Assembly (NCBI RefSeq): GCF_015355755.1
Contig: NZ_JACVEE010000006.1
Location: 231,761-295,760 of the forward strand
Reading direction: 5' to 3'
Source of the DNA: Nocardia sp. XZ_19_385
GTDB lineage: Bacteria > Actinomycetota > Actinomycetes > Mycobacteriales > Mycobacteriaceae
DNA: 64,000 bases
Shown here: positions 36,894-48,003 of the stretch, piece by piece
Position numbering within the stretch: the stretch's first letter is position 1
Layout: the number at the start of each line of letters is the position of its first letter
Notes under the pieces: generated by a model
What the model was told of the DNA's origin: nothing
The model's input: only the letters and a program-made list of their open reading frames with translations
Database searches by the model: none
Translations under genes and position numbers: made by a program

Positions 36894-37630
36894 CGGGACT
36901 CTCCTGTCGTCGAAAGCTGCTGCGCGACAACTTGATACAACTCGTCGATGACCTGGTCCTTGGTCAGCTCGCTGGTATCGACCAGCACCGCGTCCTCGGC
37001 CGGGCGCAACGGGGAGATCTTGCGCGTGGAATCCAGGTTGTCGCGGCGCTGCACATCGGCCAGTACAGCCTCGTAGTCGTCGCCGCGGCCCTCGGAAATG
37101 TTCTGCTGGTTGCGTCGCTGCGCCCGCGCCTCGGCGGACGCGGTCAGATAGATCTTGGCGTCGGCGCCGGGCAGCACGACGGTGCCGATATCCCTGCCCT
37201 CCACCACAATTCGGCCGGAAGTGGCCGTGATGTCACGTTGCAGCGCGACGAGGAGCTCGCGCACCTCGGGCACCGCGGAGACGGCCGAGACGGCCTTGGT
37301 CACCGCGTCACCGCGGATCTCCGAGGACACGTCCGCACCGTCGAGCTCGATCACCTCACGGCTCGGATCGGTACCGATGTGCAGCGGCAGCTCTTTCACC
37401 GCCACGGCGATGGCGGCCGCGTCCTCCAGGTCGATGCCCGCGCGCAGCACGCGCAAGGTCGCGACCCGGTACATGGCGCCGGTATCGAGATAGCTCGCAC
37501 CCAGCCGGGTGGCCAGCAGTCGCGACACACTGGACTTGCCGGTACCCGAGGGACCGTCCATCGCGACGACGAGCGGACCGCTGCCGATCAACTTCTCCGT
37601 AATCTCCACGGAAGTCTCCACACCGTTCAC
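36890..37630 (-). CDS. cmk: Cytidylate kinase
   Basis: A 246-residue CMP/dCMP kinase. The P-loop is GPSGTGKSS (26-34), the NMP-binding segment includes [15 protein letters not shown], and [20 protein letters not shown] is the family signature. It phosphorylates CMP and dCMP with ATP. It overlaps rluB and der by four bases each (GTGA type), so all three are translated as one coupled unit. Equivalent to Rv1712. Confidence 0.97.
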   Translation of the reverse strand: MNGVETSVEITEKLIGSGPLVVAMDGPSGTGKSSVSRLLATRLGASYLDTGAMYRVATLRVLRAGIDLEDAAAIAVAVKELPLHIGTDPSREVIELDGADVSSEIRGDAVTKAVSAVSAVPEVRELLVALQRDITATSGRIVVEGRDIGTVVLPGADAKIYLTASAEARAQRRNQQNISEGRGDDYEAVLADVQRRDNLDSTRKISPLRPAEDAVLVDTSELTKDQVIDELYQVVAQQLSTTGESR

Positions 37631-39048
37631 AACGACACCGCCTCATACAATTTGCCGACTTCGTTGCGGCCGAGCACCTTCAGGGTGCCGGGCCGCTGAT
37701 CACCGAGGGCGACCGGTCCGATATTGGTGCGCACCAGGCGAATCACCGGGTGCCCGACCGCCGCGAGCAGGCGGCGCACGATGTGCTTGCGCCCCTCGTG
37801 CAGCTCCAGCTTCACCAGCGAACGACCCTCGCCCAGCTCCAGCACCTGGAACTTGTCCACCTTGGCCGGGCCGTCCTCGAGTTCGACGCCGTTCTTCAGA
37901 GTCTTGGCGATGCCCTTGTGCACCTCGCCGTTGACCGTGGCCAGGTAGGTCTTGGAGACCTCGAAGGAAGGGTGCATGAGCCGGTGCGCGAGATCGCCGT
38001 CGTTGGTGAGCAGCAGCAGGCCCTCGGTGTCCGCGTCCAGCCGGCCGACGTGGAACAGCCGCTGACCGGCCGCGATCCGCTCGGCGACGATATCGCCGAC
38101 ACACGGACGGCCCAGATCGTCGGACATCGTCGACTGCCAGCCCTTGGGCTTGTTCAGCGCGATGTGCACGAGCTCCTCGCGCACCATGACGCGGGTGCCG
38201 TCGACGCGGATGACCGCTTTCTGCGGGTCGATCCGCAGACCCTGCTCGCGCACGATCATGCCGTCGACCTCGATGCGGCCCTGCTCGATCATCTCCTCGG
38301 CGGCGCGGCGCGAAGCCACACCCGCCTTGGCGAGCACCTTCTGCAACCGTTCGCCTTCACCGGCGGCCAGTTTGGTGTGCGGCTCGTAGACCTCGGTCGG
38401 TTCCACGTACTGATGCTTGGCCGGTTTCGCGTTGCTCAGCAACGGTGCGGACGGCGTCGGACGCTTCGGCTTCGCGGTCTTCTTCGCAGCGGCGGGCGCG
38501 GCCTTACGCGGCCCACCCGGTCCGCCGGCGCCACGAGCAGGGGCACCACCACGCGCTGCTGGAGCCGCACCCCGAGCGGGGGCACCACCACGCGCTGCCG
38601 GCGCCGCGCCCCGAGCGGGAGCGCCACCACGCGCTGCCGGATCAGCGCCCCGACCGGGTGCGCCACCACGCGTTGCGGGAGCACCACGCTCACCCGTGCC
38701 CCACGAAGCTCCACGTTGCGACGAGCCGCCACGCGACGGAGTTCCGCTGGGGGTGGTGTACTCGCCCCGCGAGGAGGCACGCGATCCGGTGCCCCGCTGT
38801 GGGGCACCACCCTGGGAGCTACCGCGACGAGCGCCGCGCTCCTCGCTCCAGCTACTCCGCTCGGCGGGGGCTCCGCGACGGGCGCCACCGCGCTCTTCGC
38901 TCCAGCCACCGCGCTCCGGTGCGGCGCCACGCTGGGCTGCGCGGGCTCCGCGCGAACCTGTGCTGCGGGCCGAGCTGCCACGAGCGGGCGGCTGGTCACT
39001 TCTTTTTCTACGATCCGGTGTGCCATCTCGGCGAGCGGGCGTATTCAA
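37627..39048 (-). CDS. rluB: Ribosomal large-subunit pseudouridine synthase RluB type, with repeat-rich N-terminus
   Basis: A 473-residue protein whose last 244 residues are the enzyme: an S4 RNA-binding domain ([20 protein letters not shown]) and the catalytic region with [20 protein letters not shown], in which the Asp of GRLD is the nucleophile. It should make pseudouridine in 23S rRNA. Residues 1-229 are a basic, Arg/Gly/Ser/Ala-rich disordered extension with four copies of a 13-residue unit [13 protein letters not shown] (128-176). The TTG start at 39048 follows AGGAAAAAC that overlaps the scpB stop. Equivalent to Rv1711. Confidence 0.93.
   Translation of the reverse strand: MNTPARRDGTPDRRKRSDQPPARGSSARSTGSRGARAAQRGAAPERGGWSEERGGARRGAPAERSSWSEERGARRGSSQGGAPQRGTGSRASSRGEYTTPSGTPSRGGSSQRGASWGTGERGAPATRGGAPGRGADPAARGGAPARGAAPAARGGAPARGAAPAARGGAPARGAGGPGGPRKAAPAAAKKTAKPKRPTPSAPLLSNAKPAKHQYVEPTEVYEPHTKLAAGEGERLQKVLAKAGVASRRAAEEMIEQGRIEVDGMIVREQGLRIDPQKAVIRVDGTRVMVREELVHIALNKPKGWQSTMSDDLGRPCVGDIVAERIAAGQRLFHVGRLDADTEGLLLLTNDGDLAHRLMHPSFEVSKTYLATVNGEVHKGIAKTLKNGVELEDGPAKVDKFQVLELGEGRSLVKLELHEGRKHIVRRLLAAVGHPVIRLVRTNIGPVALGDQRPGTLKVLGRNEVGKLYEAVSL
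38515..38667. repeat. 39-base tandem repeats in the rluB 5' region
   Basis: Four in-frame copies, the last one partial, of a 39-base unit coding [13 protein letters not shown]. The unit length is a multiple of three. They lie in the disordered extension in front of the S4 domain. Confidence 0.75.
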
Positions 39049-39056
39049 TGTTTTTC

Positions 39057-40184
39057 CTAGTCCTCGGTGCCGAGATCCAAATCGGCCTCGGCGGTTTTTT
39101 TCAGCCTGGTGTACCGGGGATCGGTATCCAGACTGTCGTTGATCTCGTCGATCAGGTCGACGCCCGGAAGCAAGGGCGCCAGGGGCGGCAGGTCCGACAA
39201 TGACGCGAGCCCGATCCGCTCCAGGAACAACTCGGTCGTGCAGTACTGCGTGCCGTTCGTTTCCGAATCGACGCCGGCCTCGGCGATCAAGCCGCGAGCC
39301 AGCAGCGTGCGCATCACTCCGTCGACGTTCACGCCGCGGACCGCGCTCACCCTGGTCCGGGTCACCGGCTGGCGGTAGGCGACCACCGCCAATGTTTCCA
39401 ACGCCGCACGGGTCAATTTAGTTCGCGCGCCGTCGAGCAGCACCTGTTCGACATAGGGTGCGTACTCGCTGCGAGTATAGAAGCGCCAGCCATCCCCGAC
39501 GAAACGCAGGTCGATGCCGCTGCGACGCGCGCTGAGCTCGGCCGACATCGCACGCAGCGCGTCCTCGGCGCGTTCGGTGTCGTCATTCAGGGCCGCGGCC
39601 AGCTGTTCTGCCGGTGCCGGGGCGTCGACGACGAGCAGCATCGCCTCGAGCGCGGAGCGGAATTCGTCGTCGTCGAGGGTGCGGGGGGTGTCGAGCGTCT
39701 CTTCCGGCGGTTGCTGCGCGAGCGACTCGGTGTCGAGCGTTTCGTCCGTCGGCTGATGCCCCAGGGACGCATCCGCGGGTACCGGCTCGGCTTCGAGTCC
39801 GATGAGGGTCACCCCGTCGTCGGCCAGCAACTCGGCGTCACGCCGGATCAGCTCGGCGGTCGTGGGTACCGCGGGCTCGGTCGCGCGGGCGTTCCGGGCT
39901 GCGAGACGGGCGACCTCGGCCAAACGCGCCGCCTCCATCATCCGAGCGGCCGCGGTCTCGCCGGTCGCCGAACTCGTCGGCTCGCTCTCCCCAGGCTGCG
40001 AAATTTCGAGGTCGCTCTCGCCGGTCGACGAACGGTCGCCACCATTCCCGCCGATCGGCGAACGCTCGGCGTCGTCCCCGTCAGTCAGCGAACGCTCGCC
40101 ATCATCCCCGTCGGTCAGCGAAAGCTCGGCGTCATCCCCGCCTGCCGAAATCTCAGCGTCGTTCTCGCCGGTGGGCTCGCTCAC
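39057..40184 (-). CDS. scpB: Segregation and condensation protein ScpB with acidic repeat extension
   Basis: A 375-residue ScpB. The winged-helix core starts near residue 171 (DDDEFRSALEAMLLVVDAP) and includes TRAALETLAVVAYRQPVTRT and VDGVMRTLLARGLI, standard family segments. ScpB binds ScpA and SMC in chromosome condensation. The first 170 residues are extra: acidic, with five 10-residue units (11-60, such as RSLTDGDDAE), then a helical segment. The start overlaps the scpA stop by four bases. Equivalent to Rv1710. Confidence 0.93.
   Translation of the reverse strand: MSEPTGENDAEISAGGDDAELSLTDGDDGERSLTDGDDAERSPIGGNGGDRSSTGESDLEISQPGESEPTSSATGETAAARMMEAARLAEVARLAARNARATEPAVPTTAELIRRDAELLADDGVTLIGLEAEPVPADASLGHQPTDETLDTESLAQQPPEETLDTPRTLDDDEFRSALEAMLLVVDAPAPAEQLAAALNDDTERAEDALRAMSAELSARRSGIDLRFVGDGWRFYTRSEYAPYVEQVLLDGARTKLTRAALETLAVVAYRQPVTRTRVSAVRGVNVDGVMRTLLARGLIAEAGVDSETNGTQYCTTELFLERIGLASLSDLPPLAPLLPGVDLIDEINDSLDTDPRYTRLKKTAEADLDLGTED
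40005..40154. repeat. 30-base tandem repeats in the scpB 5' region
   Basis: Five in-frame 30-base units code ten-residue repeats of the form RSLTDGDDAE, increasingly degenerate toward the core (RSPIGGNGGD, RSSTGESDLE). They form an acidic, probably disordered N-terminal arm on ScpB. Confidence 0.75.
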
Positions 40185-41092
40185 CCGTAGTCCTCCTCGA
40201 TCGTCAATGTCTGCGGCGGTTCACCGTCGGGGCCCAGTTCTCCGAGCCAGCTGACCATCAGCGGGCCGAGCGGTTCTGGCTGCTCGAACTCGATCGTCTT
40301 TCCTCGATACAGCTCCAGCAGTGCCAGGAAGCGCCCCACGATCTCGATCGGAGTCGTGCAGTCCTCGACTAGTTCCGCGAAAGTCATCCAGACGCCCGCG
40401 CCGCGCGCTTGCAGCCACCCCAAAATCAGCGCCGCCTGTTCCGGGATGGATACCGCGTGCGCGTGCAAATGGTCGAGGCCGACCGTGGGCACCGGGCGAG
40501 GCCGGAAGGCGACGGCGGCGATCTCGGCGAACCCGGCCGCGTCTACTCCCAGCGTAACCTCGGGCAGCAGGCCGGCGAACCGCTCCTCCAGGCTCACCGA
40601 GCGCGGGTAGCGCCGCAGCGCAATCGCTTCCAGTTCGCCGAACAGCTCGGCCACCTGCTTGAACGCGCGGTACTGCAGCAAGCGCGCGAACAGCAGGTCG
40701 CGCGCTTCGAGGAGTTCGAGGTCTTCGGCGTCGGTCATCTCCCCCGAGGGCAGCAACCGCGCTGCCTTCAGGTCCAGCAGGGTGGCGGCGACGACCAGGA
40801 ATTCGGTGGTCTGATCCAGGATCTTGTCCGCGCGCAGGCCGGTTTCGGAGGCCATCCCGGCGGTCAAAGCTTTGGTGTAGGCGATGAATTCGTCGGTGAC
40901 CTTGTGCAGCGCGACTTCGGTGACGTCGAGTTTGCGCGAGCTGATCAGCGTCAGCAGCAGATCGAAGGGGCCCTCGAAATTGCTGAGCGTCAGGTGAAAT
41001 CCGGACTTCTCCGGCGTTTCGGGCACGGCAGCGGCACCCGCGCCGCCGGTGGAGCTCTCTAGGGCTGGCGCGGGGTCGAGCGTCCCGTTCAC
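40181..41092 (-). CDS. scpA: Segregation and condensation protein ScpA
   Basis: A 303-residue kleisin. FHLTLSNFEGPFDLLLTLIS is the N-terminal SMC-binding signature, and TTEFLVVAATLLDLKAARLL and the C-terminal winged helix (FLALLELYRGKTIEFEQ) match the family. It links SMC heads and binds ScpB. The GTG start at 41092 overlaps the parA stop (GTGA); longer upstream in-frame sequence is antisense-free but belongs to parA DNA and is rejected. Equivalent to Rv1709. Confidence 0.95.
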   Translation of the reverse strand: MNGTLDPAPALESSTGGAGAAAVPETPEKSGFHLTLSNFEGPFDLLLTLISSRKLDVTEVALHKVTDEFIAYTKALTAGMASETGLRADKILDQTTEFLVVAATLLDLKAARLLPSGEMTDAEDLELLEARDLLFARLLQYRAFKQVAELFGELEAIALRRYPRSVSLEERFAGLLPEVTLGVDAAGFAEIAAVAFRPRPVPTVGLDHLHAHAVSIPEQAALILGWLQARGAGVWMTFAELVEDCTTPIEIVGRFLALLELYRGKTIEFEQPEPLGPLMVSWLGELGPDGEPPQTLTIEEDYG

Positions 41093-42015
41093 CGGCCGGA
41101 CCGGTGGATGACTTCCCTCGCCATCGCCCGATACGCCTCCGCGCCACCGGATTTCGGCGCCCAGGTGGTGATGGGTTCGCCGGCCACGCTGGCGTCCGGG
41201 AACCGGACGGTGCGTGAGATCGCCGTGTCGTACACCAGATCGCCGAACACCTCGACGACGCGAGACATGACCTGCCGCGAATGCAGTAGTCGCGAATCGA
41301 ACATGGTGACCACGATGCCGTACAGGCTCAACCTCGGGTTCAGGCGATCGCGCACCTTCTCCACGGTGTCGTTGAGCAGGGCGAGTCCTCTCAGCGAGAA
41401 GTACTCGCACTCCATCGGAATGATCACGCCGTCGGAGCAGGCCAGCGCGTTCACGGTGAGCAGGCCCAGCGAGGGCTGACAGTCGATGAGGATGTAGTCG
41501 TAGCGGTCGCGGATGGGTTCCAGTGCGCGGCCCAGGGTTTGCTCCCGGCCGACCTCGTTGACCAGCTGGATCTCCGCCGCGGACAGGTCGATATTGCTGG
41601 GCAGCAGATCCAGATTCTCAATCCGGGTCTCCATCAGCACGTCGTCGATGGTGGCGCGGGTCCCGATCAGCAGGTTGTGCACCGTCTGGTCGAGATCGTG
41701 ATGGGCGACACCGAGACCCGCGGACAGCGCGCCCTGCGGATCCAGGTCGACCAGCAGCACACGGCGGCCGTATTCGGCCAGCGCCGCACCGAGATTGATG
41801 GTCGACGTGGTTTTCCCGACGCCGCCCTTCTGGTTGCACATGGCGACGATCAGCGCGTTACCGTGTTCGGCGAGGGGTCGCGGCTCCGGCACGAAACGCA
41901 ACGGCCTGCCCGTTGGTCCGAGCTCCGCACTCTCCTGGACGGGCGCTGCCCCGTTGCCCCACAGCGTTTCCGCCGCAGCGTCCGAAGTCGGTCCCGCCGC
42001 TCCTGCTGTAGTCAC
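41089..42015 (-). CDS. parA: ParA/Soj-family partitioning ATPase
   Basis: A 308-residue ParA ATPase with a deviant Walker A (NQKGGVGKTTS, lysines around residues 63-68), DLDPQGALSAGLG and DCQPSLGLLTVNALA. It binds DNA with ATP and acts in chromosome or cargo positioning. There is no ParB next to it; it is the stand-alone ParA that precedes scpA-scpB in Mycobacteriales (Rv1708). The GTG at 42015 with AAGGAG nine bases upstream is preferred to an ATG 93 bases earlier. It probably starts the parA-scpA-scpB-rluB-cmk-der operon. Confidence 0.93.
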   Translation of the reverse strand: MTTAGAAGPTSDAAAETLWGNGAAPVQESAELGPTGRPLRFVPEPRPLAEHGNALIVAMCNQKGGVGKTTSTINLGAALAEYGRRVLLVDLDPQGALSAGLGVAHHDLDQTVHNLLIGTRATIDDVLMETRIENLDLLPSNIDLSAAEIQLVNEVGREQTLGRALEPIRDRYDYILIDCQPSLGLLTVNALACSDGVIIPMECEYFSLRGLALLNDTVEKVRDRLNPRLSLYGIVVTMFDSRLLHSRQVMSRVVEVFGDLVYDTAISRTVRFPDASVAGEPITTWAPKSGGAEAYRAMAREVIHRSGR

Positions 42016-42260
42016 GTCCCGCTGCTCCTTACGCGTTTGCCCGTTGCCGTAGCGACTGCTCGCAGGTCGCTCGACATGGTCGGCCTCGCCGAGCGTAGCG
42101 AGACCCATCCGGCCCGACCTCGCTTTCGTACGGTCCAGCTCTGTTTAGACGCTACCGCTTGACAGCGCGAGACTTGCGCTCGGACACGCGAGCTGACGTA
42201 CGTACTCGCACAGACGATACCCGGTGATCGTTACCTGGAAGCCCGCGTGCGCGAAGGCAA

Positions 42261-43190
42261 TCAACGGGCACGGGGGTGGGCGGTGGCCCAGACCTCGCGC
42301 AATGTGCTGACCGTCACGAGGGTGTAGATCTGGGTGGTGGTCACCGAGGCGTGTCCCAGAAGTTCCTGGACGACACGCACATCCGCGCCGCCGTCGAGCA
42401 GATGGGTTGCGAAGGAATGGCGCAGGGTATGGGGTGAAACCGTCGCGCTGATGCCTGCGCGTTCGGCCGCGGTTTGCAGCACCTGCCAGGCGCTTTGCCG
42501 GGAGAGCCGACCGCCGCGCGCATTCAGGAACAGCGCGCCCGCGTTAGCTTTTCCGGCTGCGGCGAGCATCGGGCGTCCGCGCACGAGATAGGCGTCGACC
42601 GCCGCGAGCGCGGGCCGCCCGATCGGCACCATGCGCTGTTTACCGCCCTTGCCATGCAAGACAACCGAGCGTTCGCCGGTGTCGAGATCGTCGACATCGA
42701 GTCCGACGACCTCGGAAATCCGTGCGCCCGTGGAATACAGCAACTCGAGCAGCGCCCGATCCCGTAGGCCGCGCGGGCCGCCGTCGTTCCCGGCGTCCCC
42801 GCCCGCAGCCTCCAGCAGGCGCAGAACCTTGTCGTAGGGCAACGCTTTCGGCAGCCGCCGCCCCGGAGCCGGTGGTTTCACCGCATGCGCCACATCGGTG
42901 GTGGTCAAACCTTCGGCGGCGGCGAATCGATGCAATCCGCGCACCGCGATCAGCGCGCGGGCCACCGAACTGGCGGCCAGCGGCGGATGATTCTCCGCTC
43001 CGGCCCGCAAGGCCATGGTGAATTCGGCGACATCGGCTTCGGCGACCCGGTCCAGTCCGTCGATCCCACGCTCGGCGAGGTAGTCGCGATAGCGGCCCAG
43101 ATCACGGCGATAGGCGCCCAGGGTGTTGCGGGCCGCGCCGCGTTCGACAGCGAGATGGTCGAGATAGGCGTCGATCTCGCGTACGAGCAC
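42261..43190 (-). CDS. xerD: Tyrosine recombinase XerD
   Basis: A 309-residue tyrosine recombinase. Catalytic residues are Arg157 ([10 protein letters not shown]), a Lys in [10 protein letters not shown] (181-184), His254 and Arg257 (SPHTLRHSF), His280 (LGHASV) and Tyr289 (TQIYTLV). It resolves chromosome dimers at dif with XerC. The GTG start is 13 bases from the nudix stop, so it is in the same transcript. The genomic place matches Rv1701, which argues against a mobile-element integrase. A 245-base gap follows before parA; it probably holds the parA promoter, but I see no clear motif. Confidence 0.95.
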   Translation of the reverse strand: MLVREIDAYLDHLAVERGAARNTLGAYRRDLGRYRDYLAERGIDGLDRVAEADVAEFTMALRAGAENHPPLAASSVARALIAVRGLHRFAAAEGLTTTDVAHAVKPPAPGRRLPKALPYDKVLRLLEAAGGDAGNDGGPRGLRDRALLELLYSTGARISEVVGLDVDDLDTGERSVVLHGKGGKQRMVPIGRPALAAVDAYLVRGRPMLAAAGKANAGALFLNARGGRLSRQSAWQVLQTAAERAGISATVSPHTLRHSFATHLLDGGADVRVVQELLGHASVTTTQIYTLVTVSTLREVWATAHPRAR

Positions 43191-43202
43191 GCAGCGATCC
43201 TG

Positions 43203-43862
43203 TCAGTCTTCGGACCGCTGTGCTGCTTTACGGCGCAGGAATTCGGTGGGTTGTCCTGGCCACGGTGCGTCGGCCGGACGCAGCGGCAGGTTTCCGGCGC
43301 GCGAGGCCGCCAACGCGAGCACCCCGGCAACCGCCGACGCGTTGACGATCTCGCCCGCGAGCGCGGCCTGCACCGCCTGATCCACCTTCATCACGGTGAC
43401 GCCGATGTCGGCCTCTTCGAATTCCGGTTCGGGACGCTCGGTTTCGTAGAGTCCGCGCGCCAGATAGACCCGCAGCGCCTCGTCGGTGAATCCCGGCGAG
43501 AGCGCCACGTCGACCAGCACCGACCATTCCCGCGCGGCCAACCCGGTCTCCTCGGCCAGCTCACGCTTGGCCGCTTCGAGGGGATCTTCACCGGGCACGT
43601 CGAGCAGACCGGCCGGCAGTTCCAGCAACCGCCGGCCGATCGGATGCCGGTACTGGTTGATCAGCACCACGTTGTCGTCGTCATCGAGGGCGGCGACGGC
43701 GACCGCGGCGTGATGCTCGATCACTTCGCGTTCGGCGACGCGGCCGCCGGGCATGGCCACCTGGTCCAACCGCAGAGCGAGGATGGCCCCGCTGTACACG
43801 GTCTTACTGGACACCGTCTCGAAATCGTGGCTGCCCGGCACCGCTCCCCCTCTGTCTGTCAT
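43203..43862 (-). CDS. Nudix hydrolase, ADP-ribose pyrophosphatase type
   Basis: A 219-residue Nudix enzyme. The Nudix box is complete: GEDPLEAAKRELAEETGL, following the GLLDVP strand. The general layout (VYSGAILALRLDQVAMPGGR and VVLINQYRHPIGRRLLELPA) is that of ADP-ribose diphosphatases, which split ADP-ribose to AMP and ribose-5-phosphate. It is three bases downstream of pyrG, so they are co-transcribed. Equivalent to Rv1700. Confidence 0.93.
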   Translation of the reverse strand: MTDRGGAVPGSHDFETVSSKTVYSGAILALRLDQVAMPGGRVAEREVIEHHAAVAVAALDDDDNVVLINQYRHPIGRRLLELPAGLLDVPGEDPLEAAKRELAEETGLAAREWSVLVDVALSPGFTDEALRVYLARGLYETERPEPEFEEADIGVTVMKVDQAVQAALAGEIVNASAVAGVLALAASRAGNLPLRPADAPWPGQPTEFLRRKAAQRSED

Positions 43863-43865
43863 GAA

Positions 43866-45590
<1,725 letters not shown>

Positions 45591-45706
45591 TCACGGTAAC
45601 ACTGTTTGCCCCCGGCGTTCCAACGCCACGCGCGTTTGCCCATAAGTCGCCGAAGCTTCATTCCGCAGCTGACCTTTGGATGCCCCGGTACCTTCCCACG
45701 CCTGAT

Positions 45707-45729
45707 GAGCCGAACGTCACGTTCGGCTC
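45707..45729 (-). terminator. Hairpin between mctB and pyrG
   Basis: GAGCCGAACG and CGTTCGGCTC form a perfect 10-base stem around three bases, 19 bases after the mctB stop in the direction of transcription. It may end or weaken the steA-mctB transcript before pyrG. No T-tract follows, as is common in actinobacteria. Confidence 0.5.
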
Positions 45730-45747
45730 GGTGCGATCCGTCGCTCG

Positions 45748-46692
45748 CTACTGGGGCAGGGCGGCGAAGGTGAGGGAAGTGGCTTTGGTGCCGGTGCCGT
45801 AGCGGCCCGCGCCGCCGTTGAGCTGCTCGGACAAGCCGAGGACGGTGGTGACGCGGCCGATCTCGCGGTCCAGATGGTCGACGGTGGTGACGGTGGTGGC
45901 CAGGACCGAGTCGGAGCGCACTTCGGCGATGGGGCCAGGGCCTTCGGCGGCGCCCGCGCGGCCCGCGAGGACGGTGCCGGCGCCGCGGGCACGCAGCGCG
46001 CCGGCGAACCTGGCGATGTTGGCGCCCTGGTTGTTCTCGGCGGATCGCGCGCCGTTGCCGGTGATGACGAGGGCGAGCTGGGCCGCGCGGTTCGGGGTGT
46101 CGCCGTAGGCGAGGAAGCCGCCGCCGCGCAAGGTTTCCAGCACCAGGGCCAGTTCTTCGGGGGTGCTGCGGGGTTGCGTGTTGGCCGGGTCGAGCAGCAA
46201 AACCAGGCCGAGCAGGTCACCGGCCAGGCTGGCCTGGTCGACAGCGCCGGTGCGCAGCTGGGCGCCTGCCGGGATGACGTTGGTGAGCGAGGTGCGCATG
46301 CGGTCGCCTTCGCCGGCGTCGAGGAAGGCGTCGGTGAGGGCGATGCGGCCGGTGATGGCGGCGCCCGCGGTTTCCAGGCCGCGCGAGACCGCTTCCACGT
46401 CGGCGGGGTCGGCGTCGGGGGTGGTGAACACCGCGACGGTGCGGTCGGCCAGCGCGCCCGCGAGGATGCGGCCGGAGGATCCGGCGATGAACCGGTCGGC
46501 GGCCTCGAGTTCGTCGGTCTGGCGGCGGTTCTGTTCGCCGAGACTGTCGACCTGCTGACGCAGTTCGGTCTTGTCCGAGCGCAGTCCGGTGAGCATGTCC
46601 GCCGCCAAGGTCTGCGAACCCAGCACCACGCCGATGGCGAGGGCCAGGAAGATGCCGACGATCGAGATCAGGTGCTGGCGAGCCGAAATCAT
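45748..46692 (-). CDS. mctB: MctB-type outer-membrane copper transport protein
   Basis: A 314-residue protein of the copper transporter/MctB family. The start ISARQHLISIVGIFLALAIG is the conserved N-terminal hydrophobic segment, followed by a coiled coil (TELRQQVDSLGEQNRRQTDE) and a mixed domain rich in alanine and glycine. The M. tuberculosis homologue Rv1698 was described as a copper-exporting channel; other members of the family are tied to cell division because they pair with SteA. It lies 31 bases downstream of steA. Both roles are possible here. Confidence 0.88.
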   Translation of the reverse strand: MISARQHLISIVGIFLALAIGVVLGSQTLAADMLTGLRSDKTELRQQVDSLGEQNRRQTDELEAADRFIAGSSGRILAGALADRTVAVFTTPDADPADVEAVSRGLETAGAAITGRIALTDAFLDAGEGDRMRTSLTNVIPAGAQLRTGAVDQASLAGDLLGLVLLLDPANTQPRSTPEELALVLETLRGGGFLAYGDTPNRAAQLALVITGNGARSAENNQGANIARFAGALRARGAGTVLAGRAGAAEGPGPIAEVRSDSVLATTVTTVDHLDREIGRVTTVLGLSEQLNGGAGRYGTGTKATSLTFAALPQ

Positions 46693-46723
46693 GATCCTCC
46701 GTTGCGGGTCGGGAGCTTGGCGA

Positions 46724-47935
46724 TCAGAGCAGGCCGTGAACGGTGTCCCGAGCCCGCAGCAGCGCGCGGTCCCAGGTGAGGCTCACCCAGTCCAGGACCT
46801 CGCCGGCCGAATTCGAGGCCAGCAGCACCACGATGATCGCGATCAGCGCGGCCAGCACCACCATCGAGATGGCGACCCCGGACATCCGGCTGCGATACAG
46901 CGTGGCCACGGCTTTGGCGTCCATCAGCTTGGTGCCGAGCTTGAGCCGGGTCAGGAAGGTGGCGGGGCAGCTGTCCCGGCGGCCGGCGTCGAAGAAGTCG
47001 TCCAGGGACGCGGGGGCGCCGGCGGTGACGATCAGCGCGGCGTCGTGATGTCCGGCCAGCAGCAGCGCCAGGTCGGCGGGTGCGCCCGAGGACGGGAAGG
47101 TGGTGGCGCCGATGCCCAGGTCCTGGATCCGTTCCAGGCCTTTGGCGTGGCCGTCGGTGTCGGCGGGCAGGATCACCTCGGCGCCGGATTTCAAAGTGGC
47201 GGTAGTGATTTCCTCCGGATCGCCGACGATCAGATCCGGGTGATAACCCTGCTTGACCAGGGTGTCGGCCCCCGCGCCGACGCCGACCATGACCGGCGCG
47301 TACTCCTTGATGAACGGCTTGAGCGCCTTGAGATCGGCCGCGTGCTCGGGCCCGTCGGCGACCACCACCACGTGGCGATCCTTCATCGACAGCTGCAACT
47401 GCGGAATGCCCACCCCATCGATGAGCAGCGGGCTTTCGGTGCGAATGAACTCGATGGCGTTGCCCGCGAACGCTTCCAGATGATCGGCGAGCCCGGTGCG
47501 GGCCTCCACCATCCGCTCGACGATGACGGCGTCGGTGAGCTCGACCCCCTCGAGCAGCACCTCCGGCTCCTTCTTGGTCAGCTTGTCCGCGTAGACGACA
47601 CCCGCGTCGATGCGCAACTTGCTGCCGTCCTTGACTCTGCTGAAGGCGTCCGGGCAGGCAGTGTCCAGCAGCAGAACCCCGTTGGCCACCAAGGTTTCCG
47701 GGCCGAGATTGGGGTAGCGCCCGGAGATCGACGGCGCGGTGTTGATGACCGCGACGACTCCGGCCGCGACGAGCCGATCGGCTGTGAGCCGGTCCAGATC
47801 GAGTTCGTCGAGCACGACGACATCGCCTGGACCGACCCGCCGCAGCAGACGCCGGGTGTTGCGATCCACCCGGGCTACACCGGTCAGACCGGGTAGCGTT
47901 TCGGTGTTCCTCGACAACAGAGCCAACATCTTCAT
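46724..47935 (-). CDS. steA: SteA-like cytokinetic ring protein (thiamin-pyrophosphokinase-related)
   Basis: A 403-residue protein equivalent to Rv1697. The centre has the thiamin-pyrophosphokinase-like segment ADGPEHAADLKALKPFIKEY and GYHPDLIVGDPEEI; the C-terminus has one membrane segment (VAISMVVLAALIAIIVVLLA) and a short tail. SteA works with its partner membrane protein in cell separation in corynebacteria. The ATG at 47935 is chosen from the conserved KMLALLSRN N-terminus; no good ribosome binding site is seen. In mycobacteria recN directly precedes it; here a conservon lies between. Confidence 0.87.
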   Translation of the reverse strand: MKMLALLSRNTETLPGLTGVARVDRNTRRLLRRVGPGDVVVLDELDLDRLTADRLVAAGVVAVINTAPSISGRYPNLGPETLVANGVLLLDTACPDAFSRVKDGSKLRIDAGVVYADKLTKKEPEVLLEGVELTDAVIVERMVEARTGLADHLEAFAGNAIEFIRTESPLLIDGVGIPQLQLSMKDRHVVVVADGPEHAADLKALKPFIKEYAPVMVGVGAGADTLVKQGYHPDLIVGDPEEITTATLKSGAEVILPADTDGHAKGLERIQDLGIGATTFPSSGAPADLALLLAGHHDAALIVTAGAPASLDDFFDAGRRDSCPATFLTRLKLGTKLMDAKAVATLYRSRMSGVAISMVVLAALIAIIVVLLASNSAGEVLDWVSLTWDRALLRARDTVHGLL

Positions 47936-48003
47936 GGGCCGATGATGGTCACAAAACCTCAACCTTTAGTGGAGGCGCGCCGACCATACTCCCAGGTCGC
48001 GCC

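Noticed and set aside
42261..43190. Tyrosine recombinase as sign of an integrative element
   Set aside because: Its neighbours (pyrG, nudix, parA, scpA) and length mark it as the housekeeping XerD.
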